From assembly GCA_021739645.1 (NCBI GenBank), contig JAIPBL010000031.1, positions 1 through 61,978 of the forward strand: DNA of 61,978 bases, written 5' to 3'. A program made the position numbers and the translations under genes. The DNA comes from Saprospiraceae bacterium (GTDB taxonomy: Bacteria; Bacteroidota; Bacteroidia; Chitinophagales; Saprospiraceae). Within the stretch, counting starts at the first letter, position 1. Each line of letters opens with the position of its first letter. Shown in pieces: positions 27,601 to 34,644 of the stretch. A model generated the notes under the pieces. That model saw only the letters and a program-made list of their open reading frames with translations, did not search any database and was not told where the DNA came from.

Positions 27601-29616
27601 ACGGGTGTTTGCAATGGCTGCACGGTCACCTGGTCGAACACGCAGACTGGCCCCTCCATCACAGTATCCAATGCCGGGACTTACACCGCTACCGTTGTTG
27701 GTAGTTGCGGCATGAGCAGTGCCTCCAATGCTATCGTAGTAAACCTGCTCGCACAGCCTTTTGCACCTACCATTTCTGCATCATCCAGCAACCCGCTTTG
27801 CTCCGGTCAATCGGTCACGCTCACGGCATCCAATATATGCCAAGGCTGCACAGTGAACTGGTCGAATGGCAGCACGGGGCTTTCGACGACCGTCTCTGGT
27901 GCTGGCAATTATTCTGCCACGACATCCAATAATTGTGGTATAAGTGGCACCTCAAACACGGTGGCCGTCACCTCTGAGGCACAGGCTTTCGCACCGTTTG
28001 TGACCATTTTAGGGTCATCCGCATTGTGTCCCAACGAATCCACAACCTTGTCTGCCACCAACATCTGTCCCGGCTGCACGGTCACCTGGTCGAACGGACA
28101 GACTGGACTCTCCATAAATGTTTCCAACCCCGGCAACTATTATGCTACGGCAACCAACGCCTGTGGGCCAAGTGGTGCATCGAACATTGTGAATGTCACC
28201 GCCAATACTGTTCCATCCGGTGGCACGGCAACCCTATCTGGTCCAAACCCATTTTGTGAGGGACAATCAACCACACTCATGGCAAATATTGGCACTTGCA
28301 GCAATTGCACGGTCACTTGGTCGAATGGACAAACGGGCAACACGCTCAACGTGGCAACCCCGGGCAATTATTCTTTTACCCTCACCAACAATTGTGGTAC
28401 AAGCCCGCCGTCGAATGTTATTTCCATTACTATGAACTCGTTGCCTCAAACCTTGAACATCACGGCCAACGGGCCAACAGTGCTATGCCCGGGCCAATCC
28501 GTGACACTGACCGCCGCCAATGTTTGCGCAGGATGTACGGTCAACTGGTCCAATGTGCAAACAGGAAACCCTATCACGGTTACATCGCCCGGTAATTACA
28601 CGGCCACGGCCTCCAACAGTTGCGGCACGGGCAATCCGTCCAACAGCATCTTCGTCGAAGCGGAGGCACTGCCGCCCATTCCGCAACTCACCCCATCGGG
28701 AACAGTCGCTTGGTGCCCCGGTCAGGTTACCACCATTGTTGTTTCCAATATTTGTACGGGCTGTACGGTGAACTGGTCGAACGGGCAAACCGGGAACTCC
28801 ATCACAGTCACGGCACTTGGAACTTACACGGCTACCATGACAAACCCCTGTGGCCAACAAGGCCCTGCATCCAGCCAAACCATCCTGGTAGAAGGCCCAT
28901 TAGCACCTCAGGCAGTCATATTGCCTGCTGGCACGGTTGGTATATGCCCGGGCCAATCCGTGACGCTGACCGCCACTGGCTGCGGCAACTGCACGGGCGT
29001 CACCTGGTCGAACGGGGCAACTGGCACATCCATTTCCGTCAATTCACCCGGCAGCTATACTGCCATCTACACCAATAGCTGCGGCCCTGGTCTGGCCTCT
29101 GCACCTACGCAAGTCACCGTGGCGGACTATGTACCTGAAGTTATGGTCAACAACCAGTGCTACCTCGCCGCACCCGTGGGCACCAATTTTCAATGGTTTT
29201 TCAACGGTAATGCCATCACTGGAGCCACCACACAGTTTTTGGTAGCCAACCAAACTGGGTACTACACAATAACGATGACGGCAAATAATGGATGTTTGGG
29301 GACATCTGCGCCTTTGTTTATACAGGGTTGTACAACAGCCACAAAAGAATGGGCTGCAATATCAGCATTGGAAGTATTCCCTAATCCTGCTCAGGATATA
29401 CTTAATTTCCGCTTTGAATTCTTCCAATCCAACAACCTTCGGCTCGACCTGCTCACCGTGGACGGGCGGCTGGTAAAAACTGCCCTTGATGGCAAAATGG
29501 CGAGTGGGAACCATCTGGTGAAAGTAAATGTAGCAGACCTAGCGGGTGGTGTTTATCTTTATCGCTTGAGAAGCGAAGAGGGAGTGTCGGTTGGATGGAT
29601 TTTAGTGGTTCAGTGA
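24697..29616 (+). CDS. T9SS-secreted subtilase with Ig-like repeats
   Basis: A 1639-residue S8 peptidase. The signal peptide is MKKSIIFSILLICPFFIKA. A ~200-residue propeptide-like region precedes the catalytic domain with the full triad: D245 in IAIIDDGV, H280 in DAHGTACAG, S472 in NGTSSACPNAAG. A fibronectin III module (~550-640) follows. A GEVED domain (WTVWVDYNKDNDFNDTGE ... FGEVEDYSV, ~665-785) comes next. Nine ~78-residue Ig-like repeats (CPGQSVTL...GCTVNWSNGQTG) and a partial tenth lead to a T9SS sorting domain (LEVFPNPAQDIL ... VGWILVVQ). It should be a cell-surface or released protease. A terminator-like hairpin follows before the CHAT gene, so co-transcription is unlikely to be complete. 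Confidence 0.93.
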   Translation: MKKSIIFSILLICPFFIKAQQFTTHTPDGVVELALSTEKMVARFKKDVPPSDIKEILSGYRELVLTEPFSPVDTGGTYVINFQPNTTSFDVNRVVAFLKKNPSVVFANPVLVSPGGISQAFLDEIAVGVHGGTALLEIYAAIYGLKIARADEFMGSIYYLKTTATSQFDAIETANRLSETGHFAFAEPVWMRFLKPYTNDPLFYAQWAINNTGNWQNSTPGADMKVDDAWNITTGSSSIKIAIIDDGVQLNHPDLSPNLLTGYDATGYGSAGAPTVIDAHGTACAGIAAAKGNNNIGVAGVAYNCKIIPIRIYYTANNGSFVFFDTWMANGINWAWQTAGADVLSNSWGLGIGTSSSVINTAISGAVNNGRNNKGCPVLFATGNDNEGTVAYPASNSNVIAVGATSPCDQRKSPSSCDGENWWGSNYGSALDVTAPGVLITTTDLTGTNGDNSSNSGFPNDNNYNGYFNGTSSACPNAAGVMALILSVNPNLTQVQARQILESTCDKVGGYTYSTVSGHPNGTWTNQLGYGRLNALAAVQAAGAGSGGCSTPTGLTTTNLKPRTATLNWSTVTGATSYTLELREVGASTWNSFPNMTSNSQFFYYFIPCKNYEFRVRAHCSSTAGSFSTAKQFTTTGCGSYCTAYGYDSTIEPLPDEWIERVTIGSINNTSGNDWGYNDFTNLSTNLTKGNSYTITLTPGFSSSAYPEYWTVWVDYNKDNDFNDTGEKVYTSSNGSSSTVTASFTVPASAVTGATRMRVAMMYDAAPLPCGEFEFGEVEDYSVNISGCAPPAAPTLSQTGTINLCSGSSQTLTATACSGCTINWSNGQTGSSISVSTNGTYTATASNSCGASAASTAATVVVANAPSVPSITANGTTSLCPGQSVTFSANNICQGCTINWSNGQQGASITVNANAPGTYTATASTPNCGTSAASNAITVTTASQPSTPFIIAEGQTALCQGGSVTLSATGVCNGCTVTWSNTQTGPSITVSNAGTYTATVVGSCGMSSASNAIVVNLLAQPFAPTISASSSNPLCSGQSVTLTASNICQGCTVNWSNGSTGLSTTVSGAGNYSATTSNNCGISGTSNTVAVTSEAQAFAPFVTILGSSALCPNESTTLSATNICPGCTVTWSNGQTGLSINVSNPGNYYATATNACGPSGASNIVNVTANTVPSGGTATLSGPNPFCEGQSTTLMANIGTCSNCTVTWSNGQTGNTLNVATPGNYSFTLTNNCGTSPPSNVISITMNSLPQTLNITANGPTVLCPGQSVTLTAANVCAGCTVNWSNVQTGNPITVTSPGNYTATASNSCGTGNPSNSIFVEAEALPPIPQLTPSGTVAWCPGQVTTIVVSNICTGCTVNWSNGQTGNSITVTALGTYTATMTNPCGQQGPASSQTILVEGPLAPQAVILPAGTVGICPGQSVTLTATGCGNCTGVTWSNGATGTSISVNSPGSYTAIYTNSCGPGLASAPTQVTVADYVPEVMVNNQCYLAAPVGTNFQWFFNGNAITGATTQFLVANQTGYYTITMTANNGCLGTSAPLFIQGCTTATKEWAAISALEVFPNPAQDILNFRFEFFQSNNLRLDLLTVDGRLVKTALDGKMASGNHLVKVNVADLAGGVYLYRLRSEEGVSVGWILVVQ
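27061..29130 (+). repeat. Nine tandem Ig-like coding repeats (~230 bases each)
   Basis: Nine consecutive units each encode a short strand, CPGQSVTL, a central GCTVNWSNGQTG and a GTYTATxxNxCG end. The two internal cysteine pairs per unit suggest disulfides. Codon choice differs between units, so the array is old at DNA level although WSNGQTG is almost fixed in protein. The GC-rich repeats also create many false open frames on both strands. Confidence 0.88.
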
Positions 29617-29650
29617 TGAAAAATGTGCCATCGCAGTTATATTAATGGAA

Positions 29651-29693
29651 AATAGCAGCCGGGGAGGTCTTTTACTGCCCGGCTTTGCTATTT
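29651..29693 (+). terminator. Hairpin after the subtilase gene
   Basis: AATAGCAGCCGGG pairs with CCCGGCTTTGCTATT with one unpaired base, followed by TTGGGGGTTCGTTT. It sits between the subtilase stop (29616) and the chosen start of the CHAT gene (29726). This also argues against the longer CHAT frame that begins at 29645. Confidence 0.6.
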
Positions 29694-29725
29694 GGGGGTT
29701 CGTTTCACGTTTAAAACCATTGATT

Positions 29726-32707
29726 ATGGGTATGTTAGCTTCGTCTTCATTGAGAATTTCATTTTGGATTTTTTTGATACTATCATATGAAATTTTATCG
29801 GCCCAAACCCTCGACACCCACCAGTTCTCCCAACTTTTCGATTCCATCGAAATACTAAACCACAGCGGGCGATACCCGGAAGCCTTTCAGCTTTCTAATG
29901 ACCTTTATCAAAAATCTTTAGACAGTTTTGGTGACAAAGACCCACTCACTGCCAACGCATGCCAGGCATTGGCAGTAGCTTATTTATATGACAGCCAATT
30001 CAGTGAGGCAGAACCCTTACTCCAGAAATGTATCAGTATCAGAAAGGCCCTGTATGGGAATGACCATGTCGAACTTTCAACGACTTACAATTCGTTGGCA
30101 ACCTTGTACTCAGATGCTGGAGAGCCACAAAAAGCCGTGCCAGTGTTGGAAGAGGCGCTAAGAATACTGAAAATCTATTACTCTCCTGGCCATTCCAGTT
30201 TTGCGCAAACGTTGAATAACTTGGGCGTTGCTTATGATTTACTCGGTAATCCACAAAAGGCGATTGAAATGTACCAGCAATCCCTGGCTATAAAATTGGC
30301 AAGCGACAATACTTCGCCCCTGAAAATTTCCAATTCCTACAACAACATCGCTGCCGTTTATGAATATAACAACGAATTGGAAAAGGCCATTGAATATTAC
30401 CAAATTTCGTTGGGTTTGCTCGAAGACAATGGCATGCAAAACAGCCAAGATTATGCCTTGAGCCTGATGAACCTCGGAGTAGTCTGGACGCATGCAAAGA
30501 ATTACACAAAAGCTGAAAAATTCCTGTTGGCTGCAAGAGAAAGTGCCAATAAGGTTTTCAGTGAGACCCATTTCAAGAAAGGCTTTATCCTTTTCAACAT
30601 TGGCATAAACCTACTGGAGACTGGCGACCATACCGCTGCAAAACCACTTATTTATGAAGCCTTGAACATTTTTAGGGCCAATTTTGGAGAGGGCAGCTAT
30701 TATGAAATGCCCTGCTTCATGGCATTAGGGAATATTCAACAGCATTGGGGCGGCCCGGATTCAAGCTTGTATTATTTCAAAACTGCATTAGAAATTGGGG
30801 AGCAAAATCTTGGCGAAACTCATGCAGAAGTCATTGTTGCTTTGAACAATGTTGGAGCGGCTTATGACAAGTTGGGTAATTTTGAATCGGCCATCCATAC
30901 TTTTCGAACAGCAAAAGAAAGGCATCAAAAAAAATTTATGGAAAACGGACAAGCTGTCCTACCCTCAGTTGATTACCTGGATGCCCATGTGAATATTTCA
31001 AACATACTGCTCGGCACCTACCTACAAACGAGAAATACAGAAATATTTCAAGCTTTGAACGATGAGCTTTCAAAAGCCTTATATATCTTCAATGAACTAA
31101 AAACTGGTGCAAAGGATGGGTTAACCGGGCAAGTTTTGATTGGCAGCAGTTATAATCTTTTCGAAATAGCTCTCAAAACCGCATTGCTCCAAGATATGAC
31201 GAAAGCATTCGGTTTCGCAGAGTTGGGCAAAGCCAATAATTTGCTTGCCACCTTTGCTGAACAAAAGGCTGTAAAAGTGGCTGGTATCCCGTCCGATGTA
31301 CTTGAGGAAGAGTACCAACTAGAACTCCAAACAAGCTTCTTAGAAAAACAGATTGCAATCAAAATTGACAACCTTGATTTTTCCAACCTTGCAGTATCCA
31401 GCCATCAACTCGATTCTATTAAATTGACCTTAGCGGAATTTAAGTCAAAACTAGAAAAAGACTACCCCCATTACTACCGCCTCAAATACGACCTCTCCAC
31501 CGCCAGCCTAGCCTACGTGCAGGACACCCTCCTCTCTTCAAGCCAAACCCTCCTAGAATACTTCGTCGGCGACAGCAGCATCTTCATCTTCACCGTCGGA
31601 AAGGGCAAGTACGACGTGGTGGAGGTCAAGAAAGACTTCCCGTTGGAAGACTGGGTGAAGCAGTTGCAGCAGGGGCTGTACGGCTACTACGGCAAAAACC
31701 GCACAGAACAAAATGACGGGCTCTACCGCCAGACCCTCATCCAGTACGCCAACATCGCCCCAAAGCTCTATGAAAAGCTCATCGCCCCAATCCAAGATAA
31801 GCTCACCGATGACCTTGTCATCGTTCCCGATGGCGTGCTTGGCTACGTCCCCTTCGAGGCGCTGTTGAAGGAAAAACCCGCACAGGCCACCAACTTCGCC
31901 ACCTACCCCTTCCTCGTTCGTGACCACAGAATCAGCTACTGCTACTCCGCCACACTGCTGCGGGAGATGAAGGAGAAGCGGCACAAGCAGGAACCAACCA
32001 AATCCTTCGTCGCCTTTGCACCGTTCTACGAGGGCAGCTACGAGAAGGCTGAAAGCACCGTGGACATCCGCTTCGATACCCTCGCCGATGGGCGGGACAC
32101 GGTCATCATTGACGACGTCGTTACCCGCAAAGAGTTCAAAGCCCTACCAGCCAGCGGCGAGGAGACGGCCACCGCCGCCAAGCTCTGGAAGGGCGACTAT
32201 TTCCTCAATTCGGATGCCACCGAGCAGCGTTTCAACGACGTGGCGGGCGACTACCGCATCGTCCACCTCAGCACCCACGGCATCGCCGACGCACGGGTGG
32301 GGGATTATTCCTACCTCGCCTTTGCGGAGCAAAAGGACAGTATCGAGAACGAGTTTCTCTATGTGCGTGACCTTTACAACACCCAACTGAACGCCGACCT
32401 CGTGGTGCTATCCGCCTGCGAGACCGCCCAAGGCGAACTGCAACGGGGAGAGGGCATCATCAGCCTCGCACGGGCTTTCGCCTATGCGGGGGCAAAAAGC
32501 ATCGTCACCACGCTGTGGACGGTGGATGACTCGGCTTCGAAAGATTTGACGAAGGAGTTTTACCTGCAACTGAGAAAGGGAAAGACGAAAGATGCCGCAC
32601 TGCAATCGGCGAAAATGAAACTGGTGAATGGCAAGGACGCCAAGCGGCAGCACCCGTTCTTCTGGGCGGGGTTTATTGGTGTGGGTGATATGAGCGATAT
32701 CAAATGA
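29726..32707 (+). CDS. Exported TPR-CHAT caspase-like protein
   Basis: A 993-residue protein. The ATG at 29726 gives a signal peptide (ISFWIFLILSYEILSA-Q); the frame upstream runs through a terminator hairpin. Residues ~60-450 hold tandem kinesin-light-chain-type TPRs with ~42-residue spacing (TANACQALAVAYLYDSQFSEAEPLL, STTYNSLATLYSDAGEPQKAV). After a helical linker, residues ~690-990 form a CHAT domain of the caspase/separase clan. The catalytic pair is His851 in IVHLSTHGIAD and Cys898 in ADLVVLSACETA; the domain ends QHPFFWAGFIGVGD. CHAT proteases are usually cytoplasmic and switched on by their TPRs, so an exported form is notable. It faces the anti-sigma gene tail to tail, six bases apart. 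Its substrate is unknown. Confidence 0.9.
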   Translation: MGMLASSSLRISFWIFLILSYEILSAQTLDTHQFSQLFDSIEILNHSGRYPEAFQLSNDLYQKSLDSFGDKDPLTANACQALAVAYLYDSQFSEAEPLLQKCISIRKALYGNDHVELSTTYNSLATLYSDAGEPQKAVPVLEEALRILKIYYSPGHSSFAQTLNNLGVAYDLLGNPQKAIEMYQQSLAIKLASDNTSPLKISNSYNNIAAVYEYNNELEKAIEYYQISLGLLEDNGMQNSQDYALSLMNLGVVWTHAKNYTKAEKFLLAARESANKVFSETHFKKGFILFNIGINLLETGDHTAAKPLIYEALNIFRANFGEGSYYEMPCFMALGNIQQHWGGPDSSLYYFKTALEIGEQNLGETHAEVIVALNNVGAAYDKLGNFESAIHTFRTAKERHQKKFMENGQAVLPSVDYLDAHVNISNILLGTYLQTRNTEIFQALNDELSKALYIFNELKTGAKDGLTGQVLIGSSYNLFEIALKTALLQDMTKAFGFAELGKANNLLATFAEQKAVKVAGIPSDVLEEEYQLELQTSFLEKQIAIKIDNLDFSNLAVSSHQLDSIKLTLAEFKSKLEKDYPHYYRLKYDLSTASLAYVQDTLLSSSQTLLEYFVGDSSIFIFTVGKGKYDVVEVKKDFPLEDWVKQLQQGLYGYYGKNRTEQNDGLYRQTLIQYANIAPKLYEKLIAPIQDKLTDDLVIVPDGVLGYVPFEALLKEKPAQATNFATYPFLVRDHRISYCYSATLLREMKEKRHKQEPTKSFVAFAPFYEGSYEKAESTVDIRFDTLADGRDTVIIDDVVTRKEFKALPASGEETATAAKLWKGDYFLNSDATEQRFNDVAGDYRIVHLSTHGIADARVGDYSYLAFAEQKDSIENEFLYVRDLYNTQLNADLVVLSACETAQGELQRGEGIISLARAFAYAGAKSIVTTLWTVDDSASKDLTKEFYLQLRKGKTKDAALQSAKMKLVNGKDAKRQHPFFWAGFIGVGDMSDIK

Positions 32708-32713
32708 AGTACG

Positions 32714-33652
32714 TTATTTCAAAACTTTGACCTGTGCTAACAATTTGGCAGCTTCTGTTTGGCGGGCGTGTTTGTTCTTTTGGTCAGCTATTTCCTCTGC
32801 CAGTTTATGAAACCGGGAACGCTCATCCGGCACTTGCGCCAGATAGGTCAGCATGAGGTACCATTTTGCATCTTGGCTGCTGGGCGCAAAGCCATTTGCA
32901 GCAACTGGCTCGAATTCCGTGGCTGCCTGCTTGTATTTTTTTAGTTTAAAATAGGCGTGGCCACGCAGGTAACGTACTTGACTTTCATTTCCCGCCTCTT
33001 GCCTTGCCAGCAGTTCGATGGTTTTTGAATACCGCTTTTCATCGAAGGCAGCCTCCGCCTCCTCCAACAAAGACAACTCGGTGCCATTGCCACGCTGGCC
33101 ACTATTGAAGGTTGGCGTTTCGTATTCGTTGATGGCCAAGGCAAGATAGGCGCTTCCCTGCTGTGGCTTTTGTTTTTCAACCTTGGGTTCGGCAGGAGTT
33201 CCTGAAGGAGGGGAAGTTTGTTCTATTTCCGCCGGCTCATTTGCAATGGGAACCGAGGGCGTTTGCTCTTGTTTTGGCGTCTCAGAAGCGGGCGTATCAA
33301 CTGGCTGGTTGTTAGCTGTTTTTGAAAAATAATAGACACTTCCCAACACTAAAACGGCTACTCCAAGCAAGGGGAGCCACCGCCTCCAACTATTTTTAAC
33401 TGGCAGTGGAACTGGCGTAGGATTTTCTTCAAACGGGTTGGGCGGTGGGTTGTCTTTCCACTTGCCCATTTTGGACTTTAAATCCTTTTCCAGCATCAAT
33501 TCCATGGCGTCGTGTTCCAGCCGTTGCATCTCCACCTCCATTGCAAGGTTTTCGTCTTTCGCTATCGCTTGCTCGAACAGTTGAGCCTCCGCTGGAACTA
33601 ATTGCCCAGTTAGGTATGCCTCTATTTTTTCGGTATGTTGACGTTTATCCAT
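32714..33652 (-). CDS. Membrane anti-sigma-like protein with TPR tail
   Basis: A 312-residue protein with one transmembrane segment (WLPLLGVAVLVLGSVYYF, ~92-109). The ~90 residues before it are acidic and helical (HTEKIEAYLTGQLVPAEAQLFEQAI), the usual layout of an anti-sigma domain that holds an ECF sigma factor; no zinc-binding HxxxCxxC is present. The outer part has a Pro/Thr/Glu-rich linker (~115-170) and a short TPR region (YLRGHAYFKLKKYKQAATEF). It begins five bases after the sigma gene stops, so the pair is co-transcribed and probably translationally coupled. Anti-sigma function is inferred from layout and position. The TPR tail may sense the exported TPR-CHAT protein next door. Confidence 0.78.
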   Translation of the reverse strand: MDKRQHTEKIEAYLTGQLVPAEAQLFEQAIAKDENLAMEVEMQRLEHDAMELMLEKDLKSKMGKWKDNPPPNPFEENPTPVPLPVKNSWRRWLPLLGVAVLVLGSVYYFSKTANNQPVDTPASETPKQEQTPSVPIANEPAEIEQTSPPSGTPAEPKVEKQKPQQGSAYLALAINEYETPTFNSGQRGNGTELSLLEEAEAAFDEKRYSKTIELLARQEAGNESQVRYLRGHAYFKLKKYKQAATEFEPVAANGFAPSSQDAKWYLMLTYLAQVPDERSRFHKLAEEIADQKNKHARQTEAAKLLAQVKVLK

Positions 33653-33657
33653 CTATT

Positions 33658-34239
33658 TCAGCGATTGATTGCATGGAGCAAATGGGGATTGCGCTCGAAG
33701 ACATCCCGCAACCGTTCCCGGCAGCGGTAGGCCTGTTTTTTGGCCATTTCCGAGCTACTGAACCCCAGCAGCTCCTTGATTTCCTTCATGGAATAATCAA
33801 GTTTGTAGTATTGAAGCAGCGCTTGACAACGGGTATCGAGTTCAGCGATAGCCCTTTCTAGAATTTCCTTTTTCTCTCCTTCGAAAATTTGCGCCTCCAC
33901 ACTTGCCACTTCACCATCGTAATGCTCCGGTTTTAGCTCCGAAACCGGGCTTTTTTTTCGGCGGTACGTCACCCAGTGCCATTTGGCTATCGCAAAAAAA
34001 TAGGTGCGGAGGGTGCTTTTCCCATCAAACCGTCCCTGCCGGATGTTTCGGTCAAAAATCACCGCTACCTCCTGAAAAACATCCTCCCCATCCTCAACTT
34101 CACCGCCGTGGGTTTTCACGTAGTTCAGCACCCAGCCCTGCAAGGAATCTTCGTTGCAAAACTGGTAAAGCGCCCACTCCCGTTTCCGGGGGTCGCCGCT
34201 GCTAATGGCTTCAATGATTTGTTGGTCGGAGTACTTCAT
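33658..34239 (-). CDS. ECF-type RNA polymerase sigma factor
   Basis: A 193-residue sigma-70 family protein lacking regions 1 and 3. Region 2 spans ~20-95 (DGEDVFQEVAVIFDRNIRQGRF, FFAIAKWHWVTYRRKK). Region 4 spans ~125-185 (AIAELDTRCQALLQYYKLDYSMKEIKELLGFSSSEMAKKQAYRCRERL). The length is normal for ECF factors. It leads a two-gene operon with the membrane anti-sigma-like protein. A TATTTTTG box about 45 bases upstream fits the housekeeping Bacteroidota -7 element. A complex palindrome (34310-34392) lies just beyond. The likely regulon includes the neighbouring envelope genes, but that is not shown. Confidence 0.92.
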   Translation of the reverse strand: MKYSDQQIIEAISSGDPRKREWALYQFCNEDSLQGWVLNYVKTHGGEVEDGEDVFQEVAVIFDRNIRQGRFDGKSTLRTYFFAIAKWHWVTYRRKKSPVSELKPEHYDGEVASVEAQIFEGEKKEILERAIAELDTRCQALLQYYKLDYSMKEIKELLGFSSSEMAKKQAYRCRERLRDVFERNPHLLHAINR

Positions 34240-34282
34240 TGGTTTAGTGCAGGAATCAGGAGGTTGGTACCCAATCAGGATT

Positions 34283-34316
34283 CAAAAATAGAAAAATATT
34301 TTAGCTGAACCTTCAA
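34283..34316 (-). promoter_or_regulatory. Candidate promoter of the sigma/anti-sigma operon
   Basis: On the minus strand TATTTTTG (34290-34283) matches the Bacteroidota -7 consensus TAnnTTTG exactly. A TTG 23 bases further upstream (34316-34314) could serve as the -33 element; the spacing is at the long end of the usual range. The start codon is about 44 bases downstream. Confidence 0.45.
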
Positions 34317-34392
34317 CCCTTCAAAAACTGAACTGTACGCTGCGTACACTTTTTGAAAATTAGGTAGCGATGCTTAAATGAAGGGCTGAAGG
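34310..34392. repeat. Nested palindrome upstream of the ECF sigma gene
   Basis: Three nested inverted repeats share one centre: CCTTCAACCCTTCA (34310) with TGAAGGGCTGAAGG (34379), TCAAAAA with TTTTTGA, and an inner GTACGC-T-GCGTAC (34335-34347). Together they could form an 83-base branched hairpin or a cruciform. It lies between the tRNA and the sigma gene. A role as operator or as a mobile palindrome cannot be told apart here. Confidence 0.7.
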
Positions 34393-34432
34393 TAAGCCGA
34401 TTCGAGTTCGTGTACGCTTTTGTTTAACCCAA

Positions 34433-34468
34433 GAAAAAAGGACTCACGAATCCAATTCGTAAGTCCTT
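34433..34468 (-). terminator. Terminator of tRNA-Gly
   Basis: AAGGACTCACGAAT pairs with ATTCGTAAGTCCTT with one mismatch; on the minus strand the stem is followed by TTTTTTC. It sits 12 bases after the tRNA 3' end. Confidence 0.8.
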
Positions 34469-34479
34469 GATTATCAGTG

Positions 34480-34552
34480 AGCGGAAAATGGGACTCGAAC
34501 CCACGGCCCTCAGCTTGGGAAGCTGATGCTCTACCAACTGAGCTACTTCCGC
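34480..34552 (-). tRNA. tRNA-Gly (anticodon CCC)
   Basis: The 73-base minus-strand sequence folds as a standard cloverleaf: acceptor GCGGAAG/TTTCCGC (one G-U pair), D arm GCTC...GAGC, anticodon stem TCAGC/GCTGA around loop TTCCCAA with anticodon CCC, and T arm GTGGG-TTCGAGT-CCCAT. Discriminator base is U, as usual for glycine tRNAs. The 3' CCA is not encoded. The gene stands alone with its own terminator. Confidence 0.95.
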
Positions 34553-34644
34553 TTGTTTAGGGAGGCAAATTTATAGCCGGGCGGCGAATCATTCACAACA
34601 AAGCTGGTTTTTTTTGTGAAAAATTCGCTGCCCGGTTCAAATTG

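Noticed and set aside
27196-28878. Several leftward and shifted open frames of 75-154 codons
   Set aside because: They are mirror frames of the repetitive subtilase gene, with low-complexity products.
29645-29725. Longer start for the CHAT protein
   Set aside because: It would translate through a terminator-like hairpin and bury the signal peptide 40 residues inside.
34393-34432. Second tRNA suggested by GATTCGAGTTCG
   Set aside because: No acceptor or anticodon stem can be paired around it.
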